From NCBI GenBank assembly GCA_036365145.1, contig JAEOAD010000001.1:102830001-102894000 (forward strand): a stretch of DNA of 64,000 nucleotides, given 5' to 3'. The notes beneath the pieces were generated by a model, which made no database searches, was not told the origin of the DNA, and saw nothing but the letters and a program-made list of their open reading frames with translations. Both the position numbers and the translations under genes were made by a program. This DNA is from Orientallactaga sibirica. Taxonomy: Eukaryota > Chordata > Mammalia > Rodentia > Dipodidae. This document shows, in pieces, positions 1 through 11,363 of the stretch (within the stretch, counting starts at the first letter, position 1; the number at the start of each line of letters is the position of its first letter).

Positions 1-337
1 TGTGTATTCTTTATTATGTCTCAAACCTTGGAACATAACACATGACCTTCTGGTACTGTGTCCGAGACTGGGAACAAGGCTCAGGAAGGGCCACAGAGAG
101 TGGTCCTGCCCTTGTGAGGATCAAATGGATAGTGTATGCAGTAACGCTTTGCAAGCTGTCCTGTATGTGAGAAGTAATGGTGATTATTGGTGAGTAGTGA
201 CTCTTTAGCTACAGAGTGGTGGGGAAACCCTTCCAGTCAAGGTTGGCCCTGTCAGCTAGCTCTGTGACTGTGGTGACTGAGGGTGAGTCTCGGTACCAGT
301 GTCACCTTGTGCCACTCTGCCTATTAGTCATACCTGC

Positions 338-455
338 TTCTTTTTAGTGTGTGTGTGTATGTGTGTGGTGTACATGCATGTATTCAAGTCTGCATGTGTG
401 TGGTCTCTCTGTGCATCCAGATGCGCATGCATGTGTGTGTGTGTGTGTGGGTGGA
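338..455. repeat. GT/CA-rich microsatellite tract
   Basis: Two GT-rich runs (345-372 and 430-452) separated by GT-rich, degenerate sequence. The tract sits directly before a B4 element and a linker of about 60 bp. The same (GT)n-linker-B4 arrangement recurs near 58.5 kb. Confidence 0.8.
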
Positions 456-511
456 GACCAGAGGTCAATGCTGGGGGTCTTCCTCTATCTCCATCACTCT
501 CCACTTGTATT

Positions 512-710
512 CTTTGAGACAGAGTCTCTTGCTGAAGCTAGAGATTTGATTAGACTAGGTAGACAGTGAACCCCAGGGAGTCCCTGTCTCCACCTCCCTA
601 GAATCGGGGTGCTATGATGCCTGGCATTATACTCAGGTGCTAGGGATGCAAACTCGGGTCCTCTTGCCTACACAGCAAGCACTTTACCCAAGGAGCCATC
701 TCTCCAGCTT
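512..710 (-). repeat. B4-type SINE (tRNA + 7SL composite)
   Basis: On the + strand it starts with the reversed B1-like part (TTTGAGACAGAGTCTCTT) and ends with the reversed tRNA-like head (CCATCTCTCCAGC), the organisation of rodent B4 elements. The middle is diverged, so the copy is old. Confidence 0.65.
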
Positions 711-904
711 CCTCAGATGTTTGGAAGTTCCCATGAAAGCACCTTACATGACACACAAGCACAGGCAGTGTGGTGAGCTGTGTGGATGAAGATTCCGATC
801 ATTTGTTAATCCTCAAAAGCTCTGATGCAGCTTCCTCTAAACAGCTAAAGGTGTGGAGTTTAGAGAAAACATTTTGCTTTCTACACAGGAAGTTAATAGG
901 TGGT

Positions 905-1140
905 GGAGGTCGAGACATTGTAGGATGATACTTAACAACAGCAAACATTTCTGCAGAGCCTAATGTGTTCCTAGCATTTTCATATTGTGTTAGCTCATTT
1001 TGTCCTCTAGACAATGCCACGAGGTGGGTGCTATTATTATCCTTATTGTGCATTTGAGAACTTTTAGTGCCTTACCTAAGGCTACGTAGCTGGGGAACGG
1101 AGGTGGTTTGAAGCCAGGCGGCCTGGCTCTGGGAGCCTCG
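905..1140 (+). repeat. MIR-like ancient SINE
   Basis: The stretch reads like the MIR core and 3' part: an 'end with fall-off in count' segment, then a TAGCTCATTTTGTCC-type region, then GCTGGGGAACGGAGGTGG. Identity is low, as expected for an old mammal-wide element. Confidence 0.5.
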
Positions 1141-3117
1141 GTTTTTACCTCAGAACCAAGCTGCCTGCTCTGCTTTGAGGACCTCAGCGCTCCCTTGCTC
1201 GTTAAGACTCTTCTCCTTAGCAAGCCCCTCTCCCTTTTGCATATGGCCACCCCCTAAATTGTCCCAGAGGATATGAAAGCTACCTTGCTCCTCAGCCAGC
1301 CATGGAGCAAGACAAAAAGACCAGTCACGTGGGACATCCAAATTCTTCTGCATGAAGGCAGCATCTCCCAAGATGAACACAGGCTGTTAGAGGCATTCTC
1401 TCCAGACTCCACAGAAGGGGAGAAGCACCGTGTCCTTGGTTTATCATTATAAGTTCTGGTCAGCCTTGCTGGTCACATGAGCCTTCCCCAGGATATATGG
1501 GGGCAAGGACAAAAACCTGTCCAGGCACTTCCTGCATCTACTATTGCTTTGATCTGCATCTTTCTGTTAGATTCTAGAACCATGTTAGCCACTTCTGGTG
1601 GATGGAGTTGAAGGCAGGTAGAGTTCTCTTTTGAAAAACCTGAAATACAAAAATATTGACATTAGAAGATAAGCTGAGAAATTAATGCGCTGCTGAAAAA
1701 TATTTTGCAAGCCATTATTGATTTCTCCCTGCCACCCACAAATACTGACCTCCAGAGACAAGCAGACACATCAGAAGGTGGCTGCTCTCACTGAAAGAGA
1801 CTTTCCCAGGTTCCGAGGAGTACCATGAGCTTCTCTTGCATAGTATACATTTCTCTTGCCTTTCTTCTTGCAAACGAATATGCTTATTGCAAAAATTCAC
1901 ATGGAGACACAATCCTTAGTGAGGGGCGTGAAAACCCCCCTCGGAGAACCCCCGGGGGCTATGATATGTTTTCCTCTATAAGCATGTGCCAAGGTCTGTT
2001 TTTTTTGTTTTTTGTTTTTTTTCCCTGATTCTGTTTCCATACATCTTTCAAGAAAACATTTTGTGGAATAAAACCTGGTGCAGCCAGGACTCTGCCACTG
2101 GCAGACCACTCACTATTGTTTGTGGAGCAAAGAACAGTCTTTGTGTCTAAAGCTACCTGTTTTTCAGCAGAACAAAGCAACACAGGGCTAAAGGACTGAG
2201 GAACATACCAAATGCCACAAAATGTAAAACCACGACAAAAACCATCTGTCACCAGCACGGGCCCTTTTGGCAACAGCTGGGCTGAATTTAGTCTCCTCTC
2301 TTCTCTGCTGGAGTCCAAACTTCTCTCCAATTCTATTTTGACAGAGATGGGACACTGGAGTGACAGTAGTGTGCTGTGCTTGCTGTTGGTATATGATTTG
2401 TGTGTGTCCCCAGACTCTCCCACCCCACCCAGGGTCCCCTTTCACTCGGGCTGTGCCATTTGACAGAGCCGAGGTTTCTTCTCCTTGGCCAGCTGAGTTG
2501 TCATAAACAGAGTAATCAGGTTTCTTCAAGGGACCGTCTGGACCTTCTCAGGCCATAAATAGTTTCTTTGCGCCTGTCTAAGATGTATTTTGCCCGTGAC
2601 TGTCCCCATAAAACCACCTTGAAGTTTTCACAGCCACCTTCATGTTTATGTAGTGCTTGCCACAAGTGGACTTCACTGGCCTGGAACGATGCACAGTTTT
2701 AATTTTATTTTCTTTCTCATCAACACCCTTATTTGGATAAAGAAGGTCACTGAGACTAAAGGAAGCATAAACGTCTGTAGAAAGCCAGAAGTTTAAGTCA
2801 TGGGTTGTCCCACTGATTGCTGGCTGTTTCTAGAACATTTGTCTCTCCTGCCTGACATTCCAAGTCTATGGCTTAGAGCAGTTCAGTGTCCTGATATCTT
2901 TGAGTGTGAGGACAAGTGATGCTGCCTGTCCTGTTTCTGGCCCCACCACTGCAGCTCTCGTTTCTCTGACCCTTCAGCAAGAGACACGTGCTACATTTTC
3001 AAAGAAAGGAGATCTGGATGGGTTTTATTTTCTAGGACCTTTTTCTTTTCTTTTTATTAATCTTTATTTTTAATGAGATATTTTATATCCCCCCTTTTGC
3101 TTGTTTATTGATTGATT

Positions 3118-3309
3118 TTTAAAATTTATTTTATTTATTTGGGGGGGGGGAGAGAGAGAATGGGCACACCAGGGCCTTCAGCCACTGTAAACAAACTTCA
3201 GACACATACACCACCTTGTGCATCTGGCTTATGTGGGTCCTAGGGAATCGAACCTGGGTCCTTTGGCTTCACAGGTAAATGCCTTAACTACCAAGCCATC
3301 TCTCCAGCC
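3118..3309 (-). repeat. Dip-like SINE (short form)
   Basis: Antisense copy of the tRNA-derived SINE: GA-rich tail first (3140-3158), then the body, ending in the reversed head GCCATCTCTCCAGCCC that contains the A-box region. It starts the SINE stack that runs to 5.2 kb. Confidence 0.8.
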
Positions 3310-3310
3310 C

Positions 3311-3346
<36 letters not shown>

Positions 3347-3390
3347 TCCTTTTCTTTTCCTTTCTTTCTTTTCTTTTCTTTTTTTTTTTT
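3310..3390. repeat. (TTTC)n / polypyrimidine tract
   Basis: An uninterrupted TTTC array followed by degenerate CTTTT units and a T run. It is the A-rich tail, reversed, of the antisense B1 that follows, expanded into a microsatellite. Confidence 0.85.
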
Positions 3391-3535
3391 TGGTTTTGCG
3401 AGGTAGGGTCTTACTGTGGTCCAGGCTGACCTGCAATTTACTATGTAGTCTCAGGGTGGCCTCAAACTCTCAGCAATCCTCCTACCTCTGCCTCCCAAGT
3501 GCTGGGATTAAAGGTGTGTGCCACCACGCCTGGCT
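3391..3535 (-). repeat. B1 SINE
   Basis: Antisense B1: TTTGCGAGGTAGGGTCTT near the start and the reversed 7SL head GCTGGGATTAAAGGTGTGTG at the end (about 3500-3520). Confidence 0.9.
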
Positions 3536-3702
3536 CTTTTCTTTCTTTCTTTCTTTCTTTTTTTTTTTTTTTTGAAGCAGTGTCTCACTCTCGCCCAGGT
3601 TGGCCTGTAACTAGCTCAGGATGACTTCAAACTCACGAAAATCCTCCTACCAGCCTTCGGAGTGCTGGGATTAAAGGCATGGGCTACCATACCTGGCTTA
3701 TC
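3536..3702 (-). repeat. B1 SINE with (TTTC)n tail
   Basis: A second antisense B1 directly abutting the first. Its reversed tail is TTTC plus a T15 run. The middle is diverged from the neighbouring copy, so the two are separate insertions and not a tandem duplication. Confidence 0.85.
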
Positions 3703-3884
3703 TTGACTATTTTTTTCTTGTAGCAAAAGTAATACAGATATAGTCTAAAAATAATTCTAACTCTAACAGAAACAGAAAATATAGAAAAATCCTGCTTTGC
3801 AGAGAAACCTGAAGGTAAACTCGTTGTGCTCCATACAACTGTGTATCTCTAGTCAGCATACAGGTGCCCTAAAGCAATATATGT

Positions 3885-4142
3885 AGTTTCAGTCTGGCCT
3901 CAAACAGTGATCCTCCTACCCCTGCCTCCTGAGTTCTGGAATTAAAGGCATATGCAACCATGCCTGGCTTATAACCTTTTATAAAATTTGCTGTTTTTCA
4001 CTTAGCATAGCTCTCAGTACATATTAAAAAAACTTTTTTTGAGACAGGATCTCACTATGTTATCCAAGTTGGCCTAGAACTTATGATTCTTCTGCCTCAG
4101 CTTCCTGAGAGCTGGGATTTATTGGTGTTCACCAACTTTGTC
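3885..4142 (-). repeat. Two diverged B1/7SL fragments
   Basis: 3888-3972 is the 5' half of an antisense B1 (AATTAAAGGCATATGC). 4033-4140 is an older 7SL-like fragment beginning TTTTGAGACAGGATCTCACTA. Both are truncated. Confidence 0.6.
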
Positions 4143-4282
4143 AGCACATATTTTAGTTGATTTCTAGTCACTTTCCCACATCCAACATAGAAACCTATCT
4201 TATTTTATCACATCACATATGATCTGTTTACATTACTTCATCAAGTCTGTGCTTGATAGGTTTTTCAGTGAGAACTTTAAAA

Positions 4283-4498
4283 CATTTTATTTATTTTTCT
4301 GAGAGAGACAATTAAAGAAAGAGACAGGGAGAAAGATAGAGAGGAGGGGAGAAAAAGGGTATACCAGGGCCTCTACCCACTGTAAATGAACTCCAGATGT
4401 ATGTGCCACCTTGTGCATCTGAGTTCATGAGGGTACTGGGGAATCAAACCCAGGTCCTTAGGCTTTGCAGGCAACTGCTGAGCCATCTTTCCAGCCCC
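4283..4498 (-). repeat. Dip-like SINE (short form)
   Basis: Antisense copy with a long GA-rich tail (4305-4358) and the reversed head ending GAGCCATCTTTCCAGCCCC. Confidence 0.8.
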
Positions 4499-4505
4499 TC
4501 AACGA

Positions 4506-4709
4506 GATATTTATTTATTTACATATTTTTTATTTGAGAGAGAAAGAAGCAGAGAGAGAGAGAGAATGGGTGTGCCAGGGTCTCCAGCCACTGCAAACAA
4601 ACTCCAGACATATGGATCACCTTGTGCATCTGGCTTACTGGGGACTCAAACCTGGGTCCTTAGGCTTCGCAGGCAATTACCTTAACCACTAAGCTATCTC
4701 TCCAGCCCA
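4506..4709 (-). repeat. Dip-like SINE (short form)
   Basis: Antisense copy, GA tail 4538-4565, body with CACCTTGTGCATCTGGCTTA, reversed head ending GCTATCTCTCCAGCCC. It lies 8 bp from the previous copy. Confidence 0.85.
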
Positions 4710-4719
4710 ATTGATTTTT

Positions 4720-4977
4720 TAAAATTAATTAATATATTTTTATTTTGGAGAGAGACACAGAGAGATAGGGAGAGGAAGACAGATAGAGATGGGCGTGCCA
4801 GCAGCCTCTCAGTGGCTGTGAAGGAAATCCAGATGTGTGCACCCCCTTGTGGTCAAGTGCGGCATTGCGCCCTTGCGTCACTTTGCATCTGGCTAAATGT
4901 GGGACCTGGAGATTGGAACGGACGTTCTTAGGCTTAGCGGGCAGGTGTCTTAACTGCTAAGCCATCTCTCCAGCCCC
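4720..4977 (-). repeat. Dip-like SINE (long form with extra internal segment)
   Basis: Antisense copy of the long subtype. Between the CCAGATGTGTGC and CATCTGGCTAAA blocks it has about 46 bp absent from the short form, including CCCCCTTGTGGTC. The head is CCATCTCTCCAGCCCC reversed. Confidence 0.85.
4837..4852 (-). promoter_or_regulatory. CTCF-core-like site in long Dip SINE
   Basis: The minus strand reads CCACAAGGGGGTGCAC. This fits the CTCF core (CCAC-N-AGGGGGCGC) apart from one C-to-T change at a CpG. Binding is inferred from motif shape only. Confidence 0.45.
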
Positions 4978-4985
4978 CAATTTAT

Positions 4986-5004
4986 TTTTTAATTGAGTAA
5001 TATT

Positions 5005-5043
<39 letters not shown>

Positions 5044-5222
5044 TTTGTGAGAGAAACAGAGAGAGTACATGTGAATGGGCATGCCAGGGCCTCTAGCCTC
5101 TGCAAACAAACTCCAAATGTACATGCCACCTTGTGCATCTGGCTTATGTGGGTCCTGGAGAATTAAACCTGGGACCTTAGGCTTTGCAGGCAATGTTAAC
5201 TGCTAAGCCATCACTGCAGCCC
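4986..5222 (-). repeat. Dip-like SINE with (TTTA)n tail
   Basis: Antisense copy whose reversed tail has expanded to about eleven ATTT units (4999-5045). The head ends GCCATCACTGCAGCCC. Last of four Dip copies in a row. Confidence 0.85.
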
Positions 5223-5494
5223 TCAAATCTATCACTTTTCAATCACAAATCTATCACTACTTAATTGGCCATAAATTAAGTTCACCTTCCAGACTTCATT
5301 GTCATTCTATTCAGTGATGAATATGGAGTACATGACCTCCAGTTTTAACACTCCAGTGATAAAGTTGTTCAGCATGCGAACCACCCAGGATCCCTAGACA
5401 CGTGTGGCCCCAGCAGTGGTGAACTGACTCTAATTCAAAGCTTATGTATGTGGTGGAAGAAGCAGATGTGGAATCCACACCCATGTGCCATTGG

Positions 5495-5722
5495 CCTGGT
5501 GTGTGCCATATGAAACTAGGTCACTCAGGAGGCAGGAAGAACAGGAGTTCAAGGCCAGGCTCAACTACATATAGTGAGTTTGAGGTCAGCCTAGATAAAT
5601 GAGACTCTCGTGAAAAGGAAAAGATCGGGAAAGGAGGAAAGAAGAGGAGAAGAAAAGGGAAAGGGAGGAGAGAGAAGGGGAATGAAGAGAGGAGAAGAAA
5701 GAGAAAAGGAAAAGAAATCAGT
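5495..5722 (+). repeat. Diverged B1 SINE with purine-rich tail
   Basis: Sense B1-like body (GGAGTTCAAGGCCAGGCTC, then GAGGTCAGCCTAGATAAATGAGAC) followed by about 110 nt of AGGAAA/GAGGAG purine tract, the mutated and expanded A tail. Confidence 0.65.
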
Positions 5723-6555
5723 CAAAGAGTTCAGGTTGGAGCACTGATGTCATGTCCTGAGGATCAAATCTACAAACCTACAATCTGCCGTTACCGCCAG
5801 CCCACCGACAGACTGCTCTCAACCCACAGCTCTGCTGCCCTGAGCCACAGCCTTTTGTAAGTCTGAGTTCTTTGAACTGGGTCACTTCTTTGAACTCACA
5901 CACAAAGCCTGTTCCTGTGTGCATCCAAGGGCAAGGAAAGGTTTTAGAATCTTCAGGGACAAGTCTGTTTGCTCCTTTCATATATCTACCCAGCTATAAA
6001 AGATGTGTGAGGGGACCTGGCCATATGACCCGTTAGAAGCAGCATCTGGCTTGAACAGAGGAGCCCCAGCATGCGAAAGCGCACAGCTCAGACCTCTGAT
6101 CCCATGTGGGGGCATTCAAGATTCTGGCCTGCTGAAGCCTCCTCTAGCTGAGAAAGGGTGATTGTCCCTTTAGGTTGGTAATTAGGGCTTTGGTTACAAC
6201 CCCGACACCTTAGCTCTTTTAGAGCTCTGACCTTGGCCTGGAAAGTTTCAAGTGCACCTGTCACATTTGTGCCTCCTGGGAACTCAGCACCCGTCAGGGT
6301 GGCCGGGTGTGAACTGAGCCCATCAGCACCTCACATCAAAAACTCACGCTGGTAAGATCCAGACATTTGCTTCGAAGCCATCTGCTTTTCAGCCCCACAG
6401 CTCATCTTTTAAAATGTATTCCGTTACTTTTAATGTATTTCAAACTTACAGAAAAGTTACCAAAAAGGCATAAGGAACTTCCATGTAATTCTTACCCAGA
6501 CTCAGTATTCTTTTATATCTCTCTCCATTCATTTCATCATCCTTTCTTTGAGTCT

Positions 6556-6652
6556 TCTATATATCTATTATCTATCGATATCTATCATCTATCTCTATCA
6601 TCTATCTAGCCATCTAGCTAGCTCTATCATCTATCTATTTATCTATCATCTT
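6556..6652. repeat. TCTA/ATCT tetranucleotide microsatellite
   Basis: Interrupted (TCTA)n with CATC and TAGC variants; long imperfect arrays like this are usually polymorphic. Confidence 0.85.
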
Positions 6653-6851
6653 TAGTCCGGTGAAGCTTTTTTCCCCCAAATCGCTTTCGAATAGCTTGAA
6701 GACATTGTCCATTTCACTTCTATTTCAGCATGATTTCCTAAGAGCATGGACATTCTCTTACATAATCACAGCAATATTTTCCCCCAATCCAAGATCATCA
6801 TAGCATATCCTTTAATTGTTGGTGAAAAGAAGATAAGCATTTATTTATCAG

Positions 6852-7015
6852 AGCCTGTTGGAAGCCAAGCATTACACCTAAGCACTTGACTTACATTGTG
6901 GCATTTCAAGCCTGCGGAATCAAGTTTTATTCTCTTGTTTTTGCAGACAAGCAAATGCAGGCTGGGAGAGATGTAGTAACTGGTCCACACCTAGTTATGA
7001 GGTTGCAGAGACACA
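6852..7015 (+). repeat. MIR-like ancient SINE
   Basis: Order of blocks resembles MIR: GCCAAGCATTACACCTAAGC, then TTTTATTCTC with GCAGACAAGCAAATGCAGGC, then GTAACTGGTCCACACCTAG. A second MIR-like piece lies at about 7545-7650 (CAGTGACTGGATGGGGACTT). Confidence 0.5.
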
Positions 7016-8937
7016 GGCTCAGGTCTGTGTCAATTTCTCCCCTGGACCTCCCTCTGGTGCCTGGTGTCTGTGAAGCACGCACTTGGTGTGGGTGTGTTCT
7101 CAGAAAGGCCCCAGACATGTGTGTCTTCAGTTCATCTCGGTGTATCTGCTGTCTCAGCGCTTCCTGGCACCGTGACAGCAGTCACTCAGCGAGAAGCACA
7201 GCTCTTAAACGAGACGCTTCTGCTCCGACCTTATCGATAGCACTGTAAAGATGAGATCACCAGCAACCCAGGGAAAAGTGAACAGCCTCATGGACACGCA
7301 GGGCTGAGCAGCTGATCCCATGGAGAGGAAGGACAAATGGTACACTCACCAGGACAGTGGTGGGAAGACATGAGTTTCCTGTGTCTGGAAAGCTGTGCCC
7401 AGGAGGGGAAAGTTATCATTATCTGTACCTTAAGGTTTTGCTTGTCACAGCTTCTGGGAGGACAGAATTTTAGAACTCTGAGTCACACAAGCAATAGATA
7501 GTTTACATCTAATAACACTTGAGACATTTCGGCCATCTACCTCATTCCAGATAGTGAGTAACTAGTGTTCAGAAAGGGACACTGGTTATGCACCTAATCA
7601 GTGACTGGATGGGGACTTGAACCCGTCATCACCTGCCCATGCTGAAATTCTTCCTATGACGTCAAGGAAGCTCAGAGTTTTGTAAACCTAAATTCCCTTC
7701 TAATACTTATTCCTACCTCAAGTGCATTCGTTTTATGCCTTCAGTACTGACATCTGTGGCGTGAATGGGTCTCTGGTGACTGGAAGCTGTGCAGTTTTAT
7801 TTTCTGGGTGGCATGTTCCTATTTATTCTGCTGTGCTCAGATAAAGGCCTCCTGAGTGGTTCTTTTAGGCCAGAGTAGACAATGAGAAAGATGCTGGTCC
7901 TTGTGCTTGGTCACTAGGCAACTAGACAGGCCAGGAGAGGGACCATCTAAAACCACTCCACATGTCCATGTCTGTTCTGTTGTCTAGGCACATGTTGCCC
8001 ATACCAGTCACACAAAGTCACATGGAACAGAAACGTGCCATGTTCAGAGGAGACCAGGTGGAGTGCCCAGGCTCAGCTCTCCTGGTGATAGACTCAGACA
8101 ACCCGCCACTTTGCCCTATTTGAAAGCTCAGCTGGCTCTGCCTTGGACCACCCCAAGGGAAGGCAACGATCCCATCCTGCCTCACAACGGCCTCTCTTGT
8201 CACCCTTCCAGCAGAAGCACTCAGGCTCCACAGCTCAGGTTCTGAGTCTGCCAGCTTGTGCAAAGTCCATGTGTACTCTGTGGTGTGAGGAGGGCTCCTG
8301 CTCGGGGGAGAGGAGGTGTGCTGCCAGCTGCCAGAAACCCAGCTGAACCCAGTGCTCATCTTTGGGCAAGTGCTTGACAGGTGGACACTGGTGAGGGTGG
8401 GGTCTGCAAGGGGCGCTGGAGTCTCTCTATTCAAGGCTGAACCACAAAAGGAAATCCTTTCCTGACTGTACTGTCCTCAACCCAGACGAGACAAATGCGG
8501 GCTGTTTCATGGTTGAGTTACCCACCTATCAGCCCTTGTTGGGGGGTGAGAACTCAGTTGTTCCCCATCGATGTTCCAAGCAAAGTCAGACCCACATCAA
8601 ACACATGCTGAAGTTCCCTTTATAGTAAAAAGGGAGGGCTATGCACATGTAGGTCAGGCTTATTAGAGTTTGTTTCCAATTTGGAAAATGCATCCTTCTC
8701 TTCCACATTGGGTTGACATATTTCTTTTACTCATTCCTGAACCTCCTGGTGATTAATGTTGATTAAGACTTGTCCAAAACTAATGGACACACTTCCTCTC
8801 CCACCCCCACCCCCAAGAGCTTGGATTAGGCTCATGTCTTGGCTTCTCCAAGATGTGTTCCTTCGATCTGCCTTGGGAACCACCTGGCAGGGATGGAAGC
8901 AAGGCTCTGAGCCCCAAGGTTTGACCAGAGTGGCTCC

Positions 8938-9098
8938 TCTTTTTTTTTTTTTTTTTTTTTTTCAAAGTAGGGTCTCACTCTAGCTCAGGCTGACCTGGAA
9001 TTCATTGTATAGTCTCAGGTGACCTTGAACTCATGGAATCCTCCTACCTCTGCCTCCTGAGTGCTGGGATTAAAGGCATGCACCACCACTCCTGACTC
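8938..9098 (-). repeat. B1 SINE
   Basis: Antisense B1 with a T23 reversed tail and the reversed head GCTGGGATTAAAGGCATGCA. Full length. Confidence 0.9.
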
Positions 9099-9459
9099 CT
9101 CTTTTAGTTGTCAGGCATGTTTGGCTGGGGAGCAGGTTTTTATTTGAAGAAAAGGTCCCAAATCTAAAAGCAGGTTTAGAAAACCACTGCCCTAACCCAC
9201 AGGTTGGTGCCATGAATGCCTGGGTGTGTATATTTGGTTCCCACAAACTTTTCTATGTTCCTTTTTTTTTTTTCTAAACTGGATTTTTTTTTTAAATTGC
9301 AAGTCAAACAATATGAGGTATATCTGAAACAGGTTCAACATGTTTCCCCTTGTTCCCTTCCTGCTCTGCCTCTGAGGGTAGCCAGTCTTGACAGCTTGAT
9401 AACTATGTCCCACACCTTTCTCTCTGTATCGTGTTGATAGCCTTTAAATTTTCCCATTG

Positions 9460-9488
9460 CAAAAACAAAACAAAACAAAACAAAAAAC
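9460..9488 (+). repeat. (AAAAC)n simple repeat
   Basis: About five CAAAA units. Confidence 0.75.
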
Positions 9489-9997
9489 CTCAAACACACA
9501 AAACTGTAGAAGGCAGGGTAGTTAACCCTGTGTGCCTGTTACCCACCTCTAATCATTACCAGAAAATTTCCTAGTACTTGCTTTCTTTCGTTCTCATGTA
9601 GTTTAGTTATAAAAAGTGGCATTTTACATCTCTTTTAAGCACACCCCCCCCCTTGAAATATCATTTCACAGTGTGAAATTTACTATTTTTGAGAACAGAA
9701 TTTTGTGAGATTACCATCAGACAGAAATCTTGTTTTTCTAGCTTAAGGTCTGAATTTATGAAATTATTCCATCAGAAGGCAAGCATTATTTTGCAGGTAG
9801 CTTATGTTTTTTTAAACTTATTGTTAAAATGTCTTTAAAATTATTATAACAAATGTAACTGGTTGCTGCAGTGCTTATTTTTCTGTATTTGCTTACACAT
9901 TAAAATCTTACAAAAATAAAAAAAAGTGGCATTTTAGTATGCATGCTAATTGGCAACCAAGCTTTCACTTGATAATCTGTCTTAAAAATATTCCATA

Positions 9998-10190
9998 GGC
10001 TGGAGAAATGGCTTGGTGGTTAAATTGCTTGCTTGCTAAGTGGAAGGACCCAGGTTCAATTCCCCAGGACCCACATAAGCCAGATGCACAAGGTGGCACA
10101 TGTGTCAGGAGTTCATTTGCAGTGGCTGTGTGTGTCCATTCTCTCACTCTCTATCTGCCTCTCTCTTAAATAAATAAATAAAATAATTTT
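9998..10190 (+). repeat. Dip-like SINE, sense orientation
   Basis: Sense copy: head GGCTGGAGAAATGGCTTGGTGGTTAA (A box region) and B-box-like GGTTCAATTCC, body with CACAAGGTGGCAC, then a TCTCTC tract and AATAAATAAATAAA. Flanks share TATTCCAT, a likely target-site duplication. One of only three sense copies inside the gene. Confidence 0.85.
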
Positions 10191-10376
10191 TAAACTATTC
10201 CATGTCTGCACATTTGCCTCCTCCTTTTACTGGCCATGAAGCTTTCTGTTACATGCTTGAACCACCATTTATTTAGATGTTCCCCAGCTGTTGGGCATAC
10301 AGGCTGTTTCCAAAATATTCTGACACACCATGGAGTACTCAATAAATGTCCTTGTTTATGTCTTTGTTTATTGATG

Positions 10377-10425
10377 CAGTTTCTCTCTCCCTCCCTCTCT
10401 CTCTCTCTCTCTCTCTCTTTTCCTG
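10377..10425. repeat. (TC)n microsatellite
   Basis: Nearly pure CT run of about 45 nt. Confidence 0.9.
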
Positions 10426-10873
10426 TAAGATACATTGTTGATGCAAATACACGACTCTCATCTCAAAGCAAATGAGAGGCAGTTTATTCTGGAACCAAAT
10501 ATGCGTGACTGTGGCCCAGATTTAGGTTCACAAATTCCATGTTCCAATGTAGTAACAGTTTTATGAGATTTTTAAAAGAACAGAACAAAGAAAGTTATAA
10601 GTCAAGGCTTTTTTTAAAAAATGCATTTGCAGAAACATCAGGGTTTTAGCCATGTGTTAGAAGCCTCAGATGTTATCTGGTGACATGCTTAGCCTTGGGA
10701 TGGAAACTAGGGGACTGTTTGTACATTCCAAAAGGGTTTATCTAATAGTCACAAGGATGTTTGGTCACCCACAGAGGGTGACCACAGAGGTGGTCAATAA
10801 TAGCTACTTAGGGATTAAGAGAGCCCAAGATAATTTGTCTCCAAAGCTATAACTCTCTAATCATAGAAGTTTC

Positions 10874-11073
10874 TAACATTTTATTTATTTATTTATTTAC
10901 TTACAACGAGAGAGAGAGAAAGGGCATGCCAGGGCCTCTAGCTACTGCAAATGAACTTGAGATGCATGCACCACTTTGTGCATCTGACTTTAACTGGGTG
11001 CTGGGGAATAGAACCTGGTTTGTTAGGCTTTGCTGGCAAGTGCCTTAACCGCTGAACCATCCCTCCAGCCCTG
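10874..11073 (-). repeat. Dip-like SINE with perfect target-site duplication
   Basis: Antisense copy bounded by a perfect 14-bp direct repeat ATCATAGAAGTTTC at 10860-10873 and 11074-11087, the mark of LINE-driven retroposition. Confidence 0.92.
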
Positions 11074-11363
11074 ATCATAGAAGTTTCAATGTGTCAATCG
11101 GCCTTGTAGAAGTCTTTTTTCTGGGAACTTCAATTCACAAGATCATGGGCTAGATATACTTAAAGTTTTATTTAATATTGAGATAGTATATCTTGAGAGG
11201 TTGTAGATACAGAACTCCCCACTAGAAGTACATACATCTGCTCCAAGGAGCAGCCGAGGCCCATTTCCAGCCTTGAACGTCATTGCTTGGTAGAACCCTT
11301 TTTAAAATAGATGACATAGCAGTGGTATTTATGTGTGTCTATAAATGAACTTCTTTTCTGCAT

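Noticed and set aside
1959..2423. 154-codon minus frame in intron 5
   Set aside because: No recognised domain, low-complexity ends (KKNKKQKK from a T-rich run), no splice or promoter context.
3118..5222. CRISPR-like or tandem array
   Set aside because: The repeated units are independent SINE insertions of differing length and divergence, not regular repeats and spacers.
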